DNA of 64,000 nucleotides from JALZUV01 sp964654855 (GCA_964654855.1 CAZZJS010000001.1:186001-250000), one strand, 5' to 3'; shown: positions 41,451-51,142, counted from the stretch's first letter. Notes: generated by a model not told the origin, from the letters alone. Translations and numbers: made by a program.

Positions 41451-42484
41451 TGCATATTCTGCACACTGTTTTTACGAATGATCTTGGCGGCACGGAACGC
41501 TATGTGGCGGATTTGGCCAATGCACAAATTGCGGATGGACACCGTGTGTCTGTGATGATTCGTGGAAATCGTCAAACGCATAGCGATGATGCGTTTCTGA
41601 ATTGGTTGGATGAGAAAGTCAGTCTCATCACGTTGCCCAGTGGTTGGCTATTTACCCGTTGGCCCTTACTGCCGATTTGGAATCATCTTCGTGCGTTAAA
41701 ACCCGATATTATCCACACCCATCATGGGCGTGATAGCCGTTATCTGGGTAAGCTATCGGGTACGGTTCCCATTGTTGCTTCGCTCCATATGGGCTATAGG
41801 CCTAAAGATTATCAACGCCATGACGGGTTGATTTGTGTGTCTAACTGGCAGCTGCAAACTATTCCGCAGAACCATAAGGGAGAACGAACGGTTATCTCCA
41901 ATTGGGTGAAGAAAGTGCCAATGCCAAGTGCTACAGAGTGCCAAAAGCTACGTGAGTCATTGGGCATTACAAGGGATACGATTCTGTTTGGTTCGGTTGG
42001 GCGTTTATCCGCCGAGAAGGGGCCGGACTTACTCATCGAGGCCTTTAAGCAGGTTGCTCTTGCCAATAGCCATTTAGTGGTCTTTGGATCAGGAGAGCTA
42101 GGTGAGAGCCTTCAAGAGCAAGCTGCGGTAGCAGAAAATATCACCCTTATGGGTTATCAGGAAAATATCCGCCCTTGGTATAGTGTGTTTGATTGTTTCG
42201 TGCTTCCCTCACGCCGAGAGAGTTTCGGCCTCGTATTGTTAGAAGCGATGGATGCTGGTTGCCAAGTTATTGCAACCCGCACAGACGGTGCGGTGGATTT
42301 ATTGGGTGAACATCCTGAGGTAAAGATGGTGGAGGTGGATAATGTTGCTACGCTAGCAGAAGCGATGCAAAAAGTGGCGAAAACCCCGCGCCAGCGGGTG
42401 AGCTATCCTGATTTAGAAAATCATCGATTGCCGCAGGCAAATGCCACGATTATGCAATTTTATCAGAAGCTACTTTCTGCTTAA
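41450..42484 (+). CDS. Glycosyltransferase family 4
   Basis: A 344-residue GT-B enzyme. The N-terminal part begins HTVFTNDLGGTERYVADLANA, and the sugar-nucleotide domain has FGSVGRLSAEKGPDLLIEAF near 180, MGYQENIRPWYSVFDCFVLPSRRESFGLVLLEAMDAGCQVIAT with the EX7E-type motif near 258-266. It probably adds a sugar to LPS or another surface glycan. It follows the O-antigen ligase-like gene by an overlap and is convergent with the next GT4. Confidence 0.87.
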   Translation: MHILHTVFTNDLGGTERYVADLANAQIADGHRVSVMIRGNRQTHSDDAFLNWLDEKVSLITLPSGWLFTRWPLLPIWNHLRALKPDIIHTHHGRDSRYLGKLSGTVPIVASLHMGYRPKDYQRHDGLICVSNWQLQTIPQNHKGERTVISNWVKKVPMPSATECQKLRESLGITRDTILFGSVGRLSAEKGPDLLIEAFKQVALANSHLVVFGSGELGESLQEQAAVAENITLMGYQENIRPWYSVFDCFVLPSRRESFGLVLLEAMDAGCQVIATRTDGAVDLLGEHPEVKMVEVDNVATLAEAMQKVAKTPRQRVSYPDLENHRLPQANATIMQFYQKLLSA

Positions 42485-43566
42485 TTAAGAAGGTGGGCGC
42501 GTACGTCATCTAACATGCCGGTCACGCGTTCGATGGCGAAAAATTTCGCACGTTCTAAACCTGAATTCTGGAGTGACTCACGCTTCTTCTCATTCGTAAT
42601 CACTTCGCGTAAAGCTGTCGCAATGGTTTCTGGTAGCACCGTTTTTAACGGATAAGCCGCATCATCTACCACTTCCTTTAAGCCTCCACGAACCGAACTA
42701 ATGGTCGCACAACCACAAGCCATGGCCTCTAGCCCTGTGCGGCCAAATGCTTCATTCCATTGTGAAGGGATAACAGCAATGGCGGCTTCTAAAGTGGCAT
42801 CCATCGTTTCGCTGTGACTGCAAAAGCCGCGCATCTCAATTTGTGAGTCTACATGTTTGAGTGCATCAATTACTTTGCGCTCATAATCATTGATTTTCGC
42901 ATTTGGATCATGCCGTGCGGCGCCAATAAAAATACCTTTCCAATCAGGAAATTTTGGTAGCACCGTCTCTAAAGCTTGCGCGATATCTAGTGCGCCTTTT
43001 TCCGGCTGAAAACGTCCTACAAATAGAATGTGCTTTTGCTTTTGTGGTGGTGCAAGAATCTTATGCAATCCGTTATAAATCACATGTACTTTATTCGAAT
43101 CGCCTTGCGTGCCATCTAAAAAACGATCTCGAATATATTCGCTAACACAATAGATTGCAGAGCATTTCTGAAGTAAAATATCACGTTCTTGAGCAGTTTT
43201 TGCATGGCGCATCGTTTGTGGGTCATTATGCAAATGGAGTGCAATATTTCCGTTCCAGCTTTTGGAGATATGATGCACTAATATAGGGCGATTATGCACT
43301 TCTAGCAATTTGGGGGAGTTGGTTTTAAGTCGTTTTATAATCGCTTTTGCATAGGCTTTATTATGGCTGGTAAAAGGCCATCGTGCGTAACGAATTACCT
43401 CATAGGGCATGCCCTGAAACGGAGCGACATCCACCCCGCCGAAGATGTGAGTGTTATTTCGATATTGGCTATATTGGGTGAAGTCGCGTACGCACAGCGC
43501 AATAGCGCCAAAATGTGATGGGCCAAACCCTTCGCGAAGGGGTAAAACAACTTGAATATCAGCCAT
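42481..43566 (-). CDS. Glycosyltransferase family 4
   Basis: A 361-residue GT-B glycosyltransferase with HILFVGRFQPEKGALDIAQALE near 178 and IPSQWNEAFGRTGLEAMACGCATISSVRGGLKEVVDDAA near 264-301 (EX7E region EAFGRTGLE). The N-terminal half includes HNRPILVHHISKSW. It lies upstream of pheT on the reverse strand side and is convergent with the other GT4, overlapping it by four bases. Acceptor unknown. Confidence 0.85.
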   Translation of the reverse strand: MADIQVVLPLREGFGPSHFGAIALCVRDFTQYSQYRNNTHIFGGVDVAPFQGMPYEVIRYARWPFTSHNKAYAKAIIKRLKTNSPKLLEVHNRPILVHHISKSWNGNIALHLHNDPQTMRHAKTAQERDILLQKCSAIYCVSEYIRDRFLDGTQGDSNKVHVIYNGLHKILAPPQKQKHILFVGRFQPEKGALDIAQALETVLPKFPDWKGIFIGAARHDPNAKINDYERKVIDALKHVDSQIEMRGFCSHSETMDATLEAAIAVIPSQWNEAFGRTGLEAMACGCATISSVRGGLKEVVDDAAYPLKTVLPETIATALREVITNEKKRESLQNSGLERAKFFAIERVTGMLDDVRAHLLN

Positions 43567-43581
43567 CGCTAGAGATCTATT

Positions 43582-45945
43582 TTACGCACGAAGCTTCGCG
43601 CCGTTTTTCTCGGCATTGGCGACCACCTTCGCAGCGACGTCTTCAATTTCCTTATCGGTCAGCGTGCGATCTTGCGCCTGCAACGTAATGCTAATGGCGA
43701 GTGATTTTTCATCTTCTGCTAACCCTTTACCTTGATAGACGTCAAAAATCTCTACCCTCTGAACGAGCTTGTCGTCCGCTTTCTGTGCAGCACGCAGGAT
43801 GTCGCCTGCCGCTACATTTTCATTTACCACAAAGGCAAAATCACGTTGGACGGATTGATATTCCGATACATTAAAAGCGGCTCGATTTGAGCTTTTCTTT
43901 TTCGGGAAGGGGATATTCTCCAAGAAGATCTCAAAGCCGATCATCCCTTCATCGGCATCTAGCGCTTTCAAAGCACGTGGGTGAATCTCACCAAATTGGG
44001 CGATCACTTGTTTGCCCAGCTTATAGCTCCCAGATTTTCCTGGGTGATACCAATCCGGTGCTTCTGCCTGTAATTGCAAGCGTGAGGCATCAAAGTCGGC
44101 CGCGTTAATCACGACTTTAATCGCTGCTTTTGCATCATAAATATCACTTACACGTTCATGTCCACGTAGGTTCTTTCTGGCAAATTGAGGGGCGAAAATA
44201 CCGCTCGCAAACTGTTGCTGACCTTTCTCACCAAGGCCGGTAAACTGGAAGCCTACTTCGAAAATTTTGCTCTGATTCAATCCGCGATCCGCATTTTGTT
44301 GTGCTGCTTGGATCAGGTGCGGCAAAAGCGACGGTCGCATCTGGTCCAGTTCTGAACTAATCGGATTGAGTAGCTTCAAACTTTCTGGCGAACCGCCAAA
44401 GTGCGGCGCAATCTCAGAAGAGAGGAATGACCAATGCACACTTTCACGTAATCCATTTTCCGCGAGTGCTTGCTTGGCGGCAATCACACGCTCTTGCAAA
44501 TCATTGCGTGGGTTAATGTTTTTCGCAGGCTTTTCCAGCGGCATAACGGGGATCGCATCATAACCGACGATACGCGCAATCTCTTCTGATAGGTCAGCCG
44601 AGCCTTCCACATCGGGGCGCCAAGCGGGTGGGGTAGTGGTTGCGCCGTTAATGGTGAAGCCAAGTGACTCCAGAATCTCTTTCTGCTTCGCTTCATCTAC
44701 ATTCAAACCAACACGGCTATTGATCTTTGCTGCATCAAACGGGATTTCGCGCTGCCAGTCGATTGGCTGCCCTGTTGTTGCGAGCTCGCTATGTGTACCG
44801 CCGCAAAGCTCTGTAATCATGGCAAGGGCTAGCTGCGCGCCTTGCTCAAGGAATGTCGGGTCAACCGTACGTTCAAAACGGTAACGTGCATCGGTGATAA
44901 TATCGAGTTTACGCCCTGCGGTAGCGATACGAATCGGATCAAACCATGCGACTTCGAGCAGCACATTCTTAGTATCCATTTCGCAGCCTGTTGAAGTGCC
45001 GCCGATAATGCCACCAAGGCCAATTACACCAGAATTATCGGTGATCGCAATTTCACTGCCTTGTAAGGTCACTTGCTTGTCGTTCAGCGCATCGAATGTC
45101 TCACCCGCATTACCTTCACGTACGACAATATCGCCTTGCAGCTTTTCCAAATCATACACATGCAACGGACGGCCATAGGCGACGCTGATATAGTTGGTGA
45201 CATCCACTAGTTTAGAGATAGGGCGCAAACCAATCGCTTTTAAGCGTTGCTGCATCCATACAGGGCTTTCACCATTTTCTACATTGTGAATCGTCGCATA
45301 AGTAAATTGCGCACAGCCACTATCTTCAATTCTGACAGAGGCCTTAGGTGCGTCGCCATTCGCTGCCTTAGCGGATAGAGGCTTCAGCGTGCCTAAGCCT
45401 GCGGCAGCCAAATCGCGGGCAATGCCATATACGCCTAAACAATCGCCGCGGTTGGGGGTGATGGCAATATCAATCACCACATCATTCAACCCAAGCGGCT
45501 TGGCGATAGGATCGCCGATCGTTGCCTCTTCCGGCAGCTCAATAATGCCTGCATGATCTTCGCCTAAGTTCAGCTCTTTGGCAGAGCAAAGCATGCCGTT
45601 ACTTTCGACATCACGAATCTTTGATTTCTTAATTTTAAACTCACCATTGGGAATGATCGCTCCTTCTTGAGCAAGAGCCACCTTAATACCCGCACGCGCA
45701 TTGGGTGCACCACAAACAATTTGGAGTACCTGATCACCCGTATTCACCTTACATACTTTTAGCTTATCGGCATTGGGGTGCTTTTCTGCTTCCTGCACTT
45801 CAGCCACAGTAAAAGGTGCTAGCTCTGCGGCTGGATCCTCAATGCTTTCTACCTCCAGCCCAATCGCTGTGAGTGTTTCGCTAATCTCATCAATGCTTGC
45901 TGTGGTATCTAAATAATCTTTCAGCCAGCTCAGTGTGAATTTCAT
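43582..45945 (-). CDS. pheT: Phenylalanine-tRNA ligase beta subunit
   Basis: PheT, with PheS, charges tRNA-Phe. The 787 residues have the N-terminal tRNA-binding domain (PNADKLKVCKVNTG, VCGAPNARAGIKVALA), the B3/B4 editing core (ITPNRGDCLGVYGIARDLAA), the B5 domain and the C-terminal ferredoxin-fold anticodon-binding domain (FPSVQRDFAFVV-like SVQRDFAFVVNE, ISITLQAQDRTLTDKEIE). It is on the same strand as pheS but two plus-strand genes lie between them. Confidence 0.96.
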   Translation of the reverse strand: MKFTLSWLKDYLDTTASIDEISETLTAIGLEVESIEDPAAELAPFTVAEVQEAEKHPNADKLKVCKVNTGDQVLQIVCGAPNARAGIKVALAQEGAIIPNGEFKIKKSKIRDVESNGMLCSAKELNLGEDHAGIIELPEEATIGDPIAKPLGLNDVVIDIAITPNRGDCLGVYGIARDLAAAGLGTLKPLSAKAANGDAPKASVRIEDSGCAQFTYATIHNVENGESPVWMQQRLKAIGLRPISKLVDVTNYISVAYGRPLHVYDLEKLQGDIVVREGNAGETFDALNDKQVTLQGSEIAITDNSGVIGLGGIIGGTSTGCEMDTKNVLLEVAWFDPIRIATAGRKLDIITDARYRFERTVDPTFLEQGAQLALAMITELCGGTHSELATTGQPIDWQREIPFDAAKINSRVGLNVDEAKQKEILESLGFTINGATTTPPAWRPDVEGSADLSEEIARIVGYDAIPVMPLEKPAKNINPRNDLQERVIAAKQALAENGLRESVHWSFLSSEIAPHFGGSPESLKLLNPISSELDQMRPSLLPHLIQAAQQNADRGLNQSKIFEVGFQFTGLGEKGQQQFASGIFAPQFARKNLRGHERVSDIYDAKAAIKVVINAADFDASRLQLQAEAPDWYHPGKSGSYKLGKQVIAQFGEIHPRALKALDADEGMIGFEIFLENIPFPKKKSSNRAAFNVSEYQSVQRDFAFVVNENVAAGDILRAAQKADDKLVQRVEIFDVYQGKGLAEDEKSLAISITLQAQDRTLTDKEIEDVAAKVVANAEKNGAKLRA

Positions 45946-46122
45946 AATCTGCTTCCGTCTCGTATGATTTGCGCAGCTTTCAATAGCAGAGTTTCGCTTT
46001 CAGTCCAACAGCTCTCTTGTTTCATTCATGCCTAAATTACGGATTTTTAACTTGTCTCATTTGAAGAATTAGTGATGATTACCCGACTAAATTACTAAGC
46101 TTTTGGCGATGGGAGAATAAGA

Positions 46123-46920
46123 ATGAAAAATCGTATGATGAAAATAGCAGGAATGGCTGCCATTTTAGGTGCTGTTTCGTTTGGTGCACAAGCAATGGAA
46201 ACTTGCGAAGGGGCAGGACCACAAACACCACGTGATATTGCCAATGTTGTCGGAAGTAATAGCGTTACATTTCCTATGGCGCCTCATTATAGCAAAATGA
46301 ACCTGTGTAATATCCATACGCATACGAATGCCGAACATAAAGGCCCTGATTTTAGCATCAAAGTGGGCACTGGAGATTATGACGGTTATGCATGTAACGA
46401 GTCAAAGTCTTTGACCAAAGAACAGCTAATGGATCCATTTGAGGGTAAAGGTGCATTTGGCAAAATTAAGCCAGGCGATACGATAGAAGTGCATTGGGTG
46501 CATAGTTCGTGTGATGTAAAACCGGGCGAAGGACTGGGGTCATGTCTAGCAGAAGGTTGTACTGATCCTTTACTTCGCGTAGAAGCGCAAACCTTCTTGC
46601 TCGTAAATGATGAGCATGCGCTCGATTTTAATGATTATGTTTATGGCGACACCGTGCGTGAAGGTTTCCATCAGGCAAAATCGATTCCCGATGATATGGG
46701 GAAACCGGTAGAGTTCCTCGGTTCAACCACGGGGCCAAGCTACACAGAAGAGAAATGTTCTCCGTTGAAAGTCACATGGAGCGTGCGTCCACAATGTGCG
46801 AAGCTTAATATCGCATCGCTACACAAATGGGCAGCGGATGGTAACGTGTTTAAAGAGACGAAATCTCACGGTGTACGTCAGCTTGTGACCAAGCCTGAGT
46901 TACTATCGCCGATTAAATAG
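46123..46920 (+). CDS. Periplasmic delta-class carbonic anhydrase-like protein
   Basis: A 265-residue protein with signal peptide (MMKIAGMAAILGAVSFGAQA, cleavage near 24). Family features are NLCNIHTHTNAEHKG (H65, H67, H72) and IEVHWVHSSCDV (H124, H127), with several Cys pairs probably forming disulfides. This pattern is that of the delta/cadmium carbonic anhydrase family, which hydrates CO2. The zinc ligands are inferred from the motifs, not confirmed by structure. SD GGGAGAATAAG precedes the ATG. It is followed by a beta-barrel gene on the same strand. Confidence 0.8.
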   Translation: MKNRMMKIAGMAAILGAVSFGAQAMETCEGAGPQTPRDIANVVGSNSVTFPMAPHYSKMNLCNIHTHTNAEHKGPDFSIKVGTGDYDGYACNESKSLTKEQLMDPFEGKGAFGKIKPGDTIEVHWVHSSCDVKPGEGLGSCLAEGCTDPLLRVEAQTFLLVNDEHALDFNDYVYGDTVREGFHQAKSIPDDMGKPVEFLGSTTGPSYTEEKCSPLKVTWSVRPQCAKLNIASLHKWAADGNVFKETKSHGVRQLVTKPELLSPIK

Positions 46921-46943
46921 ATAGCTCGAAAATGAAGGTTAAT

Positions 46944-47678
46944 ATGAAAAAAACAATCCAGTTTTTGGTTGCTTCTTTGGTTGTGCTAACTACTTCAATA
47001 CCCGTCTATGCTGGGGTAGGGGGGATTGGAACCGCAACGGTTAATGAAGGAGTATTTTCAACGCATTTGCGCGTTTCTTATGCAGATGATGATGAAAGCC
47101 AATCACTTGATACGCGTTTTCGTAACCGCCTAATGCTTGATTACGGTTTTACCGATGATTTTGCGTTCGGGGTTTATCTTCAAGGGGATAATCGAGGGAA
47201 TGATAACCAAGAACTAGACGCTATCATCGCTGATGCGAGGTTTGAGCTGGCAGAAGTGGCAGAGCATGGTTTCTATAGTGGTTTTCGCTTACGTTACACC
47301 TTTCAAGATGGTGATAAAAAGCCAGATAACGCACATATTCGTCTGATTGCGGGGGTGCCAGTTGATCAGTGGGATTTTCGTATTAATCAAATTTTTGCTT
47401 ATCAGTTAGGTGAGGGTAGCGGAGGTGGAATTGGAGTCGATACACGATTGCAAGCCAGCTATAAATACCATCCGGAGCATCGCGTAGGGGTTGAGAGTTT
47501 CAGTAATTTTGGTTTTGGTAGTCGTAACACAGGTTTTGATGATCAGAACCATGTAGTTGGGCCTGTCTTTGCAGGTAAAATTCAAGAAGGCCTATCTTAC
47601 GAATTTGGATCGCGTCATGGCATTTCAGAGGCGGCGGCCGATCACACGGTTCGGTTATTTCTAACCAAACGATTCTAA
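46944..47678 (+). CDS. Small outer-membrane beta-barrel protein
   Basis: Start at 46944 is preceded by SD GAAGG; an ATG at 46932 is also in frame. The 244-residue protein has a signal peptide (KKTIQFLVASLVVLTTSIPVYA) and then repeated amphipathic beta strands with aromatic belts (FAFGVYLQGD, FYSGFRLRYTFQDG, WDFRINQIFAYQLG), ending in VRLFLTKRF, the C-terminal Phe typical of outer-membrane barrels. It may serve with the carbonic anhydrase upstream. No family named. Confidence 0.7.
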   Translation: MKKTIQFLVASLVVLTTSIPVYAGVGGIGTATVNEGVFSTHLRVSYADDDESQSLDTRFRNRLMLDYGFTDDFAFGVYLQGDNRGNDNQELDAIIADARFELAEVAEHGFYSGFRLRYTFQDGDKKPDNAHIRLIAGVPVDQWDFRINQIFAYQLGEGSGGGIGVDTRLQASYKYHPEHRVGVESFSNFGFGSRNTGFDDQNHVVGPVFAGKIQEGLSYEFGSRHGISEAAADHTVRLFLTKRF

Positions 47679-47679
47679 T

Positions 47680-48811
47680 CTAGCGACGCATCTCGGTCAT
47701 TTTTTTCGCGGTGAAGCCGTAATGCTCTAACCACCGAATATCACCATCGAAGAAGGTGCGAAGGTCGGTAATGCCATATTTGAGCATGGCGAGGCGCTCA
47801 ACGCCCATGCCGAAGGCGAAGCCTTGCCATTCACCTGCATCTAAATCGCAGGCTTTGAGCACATTTGGGTGAACCATGCCACAGCCAAGAATTTCGAGCC
47901 AATCATCGCCCGCGCCAATTTCCAGCGAGCCGCCTTTACGCGTGCAGCCAATATCCACTTCTGCCGAAGGTTCGGTGAAGGGGAAGTAACTTGGACGGAA
48001 ACGAATAGGTAAATCTTTCACGCCGAAGAAGCTCTCAAGAAACGCAATTAACATGCCTTTCAGGTGCCCCATATGAATGCCTTTATCAATGGCGATACCC
48101 TCAACTTGATGGAACATCGGCGTATGCGTTTGATCTGAATCGCAACGGTAGGTGCTGCCGGGGGCTAGTACACGCAAAGGTGCGCCATGCTTGAGCATCG
48201 AACGGATTTGAACCGGCGAAGTGTGAGTACGTAATACAGGGTGCGTTTTCGCGCCTTCTTCACCTTGCAGATAGAAGGTATCATGCATCTGACGAGCAGG
48301 GTGCGATTCAGCAATATTTAGCGCGGTGAAATTATGGAAGTCATCCTCAATATCGGGGCCTTCTTCCACATTAAAGCCGTAAGAGCCGAAAAAGGTGATA
48401 ATCTCTTCAATCACAGCGGTGATGGGGTGAATAGAACCTTCTGCTGTAGCACGTGCGGGTAGAGTGATATCGACTTTTTCTGTCGCGAGGCGTTGTTCTA
48501 AATCCGCCTCTTCCAACTCAGTTTTACGAGCATCAAATGCAGTTTCGAGCTTGTTCTTGATAGTATTGACCAATTGGCCAACTTCCTTGCGTTGTTCAGG
48601 CGGCAAGCTGCCCATGGTTTTGAGCTGACCCGTAAGTGATCCTTTCTTACCCAAAACTGAAACGCGAAGCTCCTGCAATGCATCTGCCGATTTGGCAGTG
48701 GAAATAGCTTCTAGGCTTGAAGTCTCTAAAGCAGAAAGGCTGGTAGCCAGAGAGTTCTCNNNNNNNNNNCTCTGACATACCAGCCGTATCTTGTGATGCT
48801 GCGTTAGCCAT
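47680..48811 (-). CDS. pheS: Phenylalanine-tRNA ligase alpha subunit, interrupted by N run
   Basis: The class II core is complete: RATAEGSIHPITAVIEEI, DDFHNFTALNIAESHPARQMHDTFY, RTHTSPVQIRSM, CDSDQTHTPMFHQVEG, FRPSYFPFTEPSAEV, GLGVERLAMLKYGI-like GMGVERLAMLKYGITDLR. The coiled-coil N-terminus is interrupted by ten N at 48760-48769. The part upstream begins ATG at 48811 (MANAASQDTAGMSE), and downstream continues ENSLATSLSALETS, in register only if the real gap is a multiple of three, so the ten-N length is probably nominal. The gene is likely intact in the cell. Confidence 0.93.
48760..48769. other. Assembly gap (10 N)
   Basis: Ten undetermined bases lie inside the N-terminal coding part of pheS. 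Flanks read ...GAGTTCTC and CTCTGACA..., consistent with a join between contigs of unknown true length. Confidence 0.98.
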
Positions 48812-48823
48812 AGTGGCTAAGCC

Positions 48824-49222
48824 TTATGCAGCTTTAGCAGTTGGCTTAGCTGCGGCCTTTTTATCGCCAGCGGTAAGAGCCTTTTTCGCTTCAACAACGA
48901 TGGCTGCAAAAGCTTCTGGTTCGTGAACTGCGAGTTCAGCCATGATCTTACGATCAATCTCAATGCCTGCTTTTTTCACGCCATTCATAAGCGTAGAATA
49001 CGTCATTTCGTGCTGACGAGCAGCAGCGTTAATACGCTGAATCCATAGTGAACGGAAAGTGCGCTTCTTAACCTTACGGTCGCGGTAAGCGTATTGTAGG
49101 CCTTTTTCAACGCGTTGAATGGCAGAGCGGAAACAGTTTTTACTGCGACCACGATAGCCTTTTGCCATTTTGATGATTTTTTTGTGACGACGGTGCGTGT
49201 TCGATGATTGTGAACGTGCCAT
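48824..49222 (-). CDS. rplT: 50S ribosomal protein L20
   Basis: L20 binds 23S rRNA early in 50S assembly. The 132 residues include HRRHKKIIKMAKGYRGRSKNCFRSAIQRVEKGLQYAYRDRKVKKRTFRSLWIQRINAAAR pieces typical of the family, with a Lys/Ala-rich tail. SD AAGAGAGA precedes the ATG. Order rpmI-rplT-pheS on the minus strand is the usual one; infC is not in the window. Confidence 0.96.
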   Translation of the reverse strand: MARSQSSNTHRRHKKIIKMAKGYRGRSKNCFRSAIQRVEKGLQYAYRDRKVKKRTFRSLWIQRINAAARQHEMTYSTLMNGVKKAGIEIDRKIMAELAVHEPEAFAAIVVEAKKALTAGDKKAAAKPTAKAA

Positions 49223-49259
49223 AATTTATCTCTCTTTCTTTTTAATCTCTAGCGATGAG

Positions 49260-49463
49260 CTATTTGCCACCGTAAGGCATAAACTTACGAACGATTTTTT
49301 GATCCGCCTCAGAAAGGGGGCTCGTTCCGCGAGTTTCACGAATGAAACGCTTAGAGCGTTTTACCATTCCGTGGCGTTTACCGGCACCAGCTGCTTTAAT
49401 CTTGCCGCTAGCAGTGAAAGAGAAGCGCTTCTTAGCGCCGCTTTTAGTCTTCATTTTAGGCAT
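49260..49463 (-). CDS. rpmI: 50S ribosomal protein L35
   Basis: A 67-residue L35 with MPKMKTKSGAKKRF at the start and KRHGMVKRSKRFIRETRGTSPL in the middle, the normal family pattern. It heads the rpmI-rplT-pheS operon and has a good promoter upstream. Confidence 0.96.
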   Translation of the reverse strand: MPKMKTKSGAKKRFSFTASGKIKAAGAGKRHGMVKRSKRFIRETRGTSPLSEADQKIVRKFMPYGGK

Positions 49464-49539
49464 TTTGCTATTCCTTATATTGAATGCTTAACTACGATTT
49501 GCAGGCATGCCAATTAGCCTACTAAATCAGGGAGTAGGG

Positions 49540-49568
49540 CTTATAGCGCGGAATGCGAGGAGTTGCAA
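49540..49568 (-). promoter_or_regulatory. Sigma-70 promoter of rpmI-rplT-pheS
   Basis: On the minus strand TTGCAA (49568-49563), a 17-base spacer ending in GCGC, and TATAAG (49545-49540). It lies about 75 bases upstream of rpmI, and the GCGC-TATAA run is typical of strong alphaproteobacterial ribosomal-protein promoters. Confidence 0.6.
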
Positions 49569-49668
49569 GGGGTTTTGTGAAGCGTTGTTTGTGATTTTGA
49601 CATTAATTATCGATCAAAATCTTATAAAGAGTAAAGCTTTTTTAATATTTCTCTGTTAGAATCAACAA

Positions 49669-50544
49669 ATGAAAAAGAATATGCTGATTTTAACGACTTT
49701 AGTCGGAGGCTTTTTTGGCATGAATCGGGATGCCGCTGCCCAGCATGTTCATTCGCATTCTCATGACGTTGCTACTTCAAAAAATATTAATTTATCTTCT
49801 GAGGATAAGGCTGATTGGCAAGCAGGATTCGATAAGGCAAAAACTTTTTTTATCGATAGTTTGAACCATAAACATGTGGCAGATATTGAATTGGAGTTCA
49901 CCGAAGATAAAACAACGAGTGCTCGCTTTGATTTGATTGCACGAAAGGTTTACGTGAATAAATCTCATGCTGCTCTTAACAAAGCGACGATGAATTTTAC
50001 TTTTGGACATGAATTAGGTCACGATGTTCATGAAGTTCAAAAACCGGAAATTCTACCAAAAATCATTGAGGCAAGTGAAAGAGAAAACGAGCCTGAGTTT
50101 AATCGTATCAGTCGTTTGAGAGAGCAGTTTTGTGATAGCTTAGCCGTTATTTATGCGGGTGAAAATGAAGTTATTATGCATTTTGATAATCAGCTTTTGA
50201 ACGAACAAGAAGAACTAAAAGGTTTGTTATATGAAGCAATTCCAGAGCTTGAAGAGCTACAACTAACGCAAGATAGTTTGTTGCAGATTACACTGCCTCT
50301 TACGAAAAGTTTGTCGCGCGTTGCAAAAAACGACCTGCAAAATTCATTGCTTTCGGGAGTTGAGTTTTTAATTAGCCGTGGAGAGGAACCTAATATTAAG
50401 GCAAAGGCTGTAAAGGTAGATCAAATGATCGAAACTATACAGAAAGTGTTGCTCGAGAGTGAGAGGGCGCAGGGAACACACGGTAGTTACATAAAGCGTC
50501 GCCAATATGCGAAATCAATGGATGTTGAATCGCGAGAGCGATAA
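49669..50544 (+). CDS. Exported HExxH zinc metallopeptidase
   Basis: A 291-residue protein with a signal peptide (MLILTTLVGGFFGMNRDAAAQ, cleavage near 25), a His-rich start of the mature part (HVHSHSHD) and a zinc-peptidase motif FGHELGHDVHE at about 113-123. The later EQFCDSLAVIYAG (about 152-164) may supply the third ligand, as in M48-like enzymes. The remainder is helical. Family is not assigned beyond that. A TTGACA and -10-like sequence lie about 40-60 bases upstream. Confidence 0.75.
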   Translation: MKKNMLILTTLVGGFFGMNRDAAAQHVHSHSHDVATSKNINLSSEDKADWQAGFDKAKTFFIDSLNHKHVADIELEFTEDKTTSARFDLIARKVYVNKSHAALNKATMNFTFGHELGHDVHEVQKPEILPKIIEASERENEPEFNRISRLREQFCDSLAVIYAGENEVIMHFDNQLLNEQEELKGLLYEAIPELEELQLTQDSLLQITLPLTKSLSRVAKNDLQNSLLSGVEFLISRGEEPNIKAKAVKVDQMIETIQKVLLESERAQGTHGSYIKRRQYAKSMDVESRER

Positions 50545-50554
50545 GATTGGTTTG

Positions 50555-51142
50555 TTAAGGATTTAGTAGCGTATGTTCCCAGCCCTTGCCCTTATTCACA
50601 TAAAGTTCGCGTTCATGCAGGCGGAAGTTACCTTCTTGCCAAAACTCAATTTGGCGTAAACGTACGCGCCAGCCATGCCAATGTTCGGGGCGGGGAACGT
50701 CTTTGCCTTCAAACTCCACTTCTAGTTTTTTCGTGCGGGCGGTGAGAGTATCGTAAGATTCCAGCTCTGTCGATTGATCGGATGCATGGGCACCAATTTG
50801 GCTGCCACGGCTACGACTTGCGAAATATTCATCTGCCTCGGCACCAATCACGGGAGTGACGGCTCCTGTGACACGAATTTGGCGTTTTAGTGGCATCCAG
50901 TAAAATAGGAGTGAGGCTTGCGGGTTGATCGCCAGCTCTTTACCTTTTTGGCTGTTAGCATTGGTGTAAAACACGACTCCTTTTTCATCGAACCCTTTGA
51001 GCAGTACGGTACGAACGGAAGGCATACCGTCTTTACCTGCGGTCGCGAGCGTCATCGCGGTAGGTTCAATAATGTGCGGATGGTTCGCGGCATCTTCCAG
51101 CCACTGTTTCATGCGCTCGATAGGGATATGTTGTTCAATCAT
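50555..51142 (-). CDS. pdxH: Pyridoxamine 5'-phosphate oxidase
   Basis: PdxH makes pyridoxal 5'-phosphate using FMN. The 195 residues show the family pattern: PTAMTLATAGKDGMPSVRTVLLKGFDEKGVVFYTN, SQKGKELAINPQASLLFYW, RQIRVTGAV, YFASRSRGSQIGAHASDQS and the C-terminal RLRQIEFWQEGNFRLHER. Complete. It is one base after tsaC on the same strand, so probably co-transcribed. Confidence 0.95.
   Translation of the reverse strand: MIEQHIPIERMKQWLEDAANHPHIIEPTAMTLATAGKDGMPSVRTVLLKGFDEKGVVFYTNANSQKGKELAINPQASLLFYWMPLKRQIRVTGAVTPVIGAEADEYFASRSRGSQIGAHASDQSTELESYDTLTARTKKLEVEFEGKDVPRPEHWHGWRVRLRQIEFWQEGNFRLHERELYVNKGKGWEHTLLNP

Noticed and set aside
48679..48811. A broken pheS due to the frame change over the N run.
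   Set aside because: Ten N is a common placeholder length. Text on both sides is coding and family-like, so the gene is better explained as intact with an unknown gap length.
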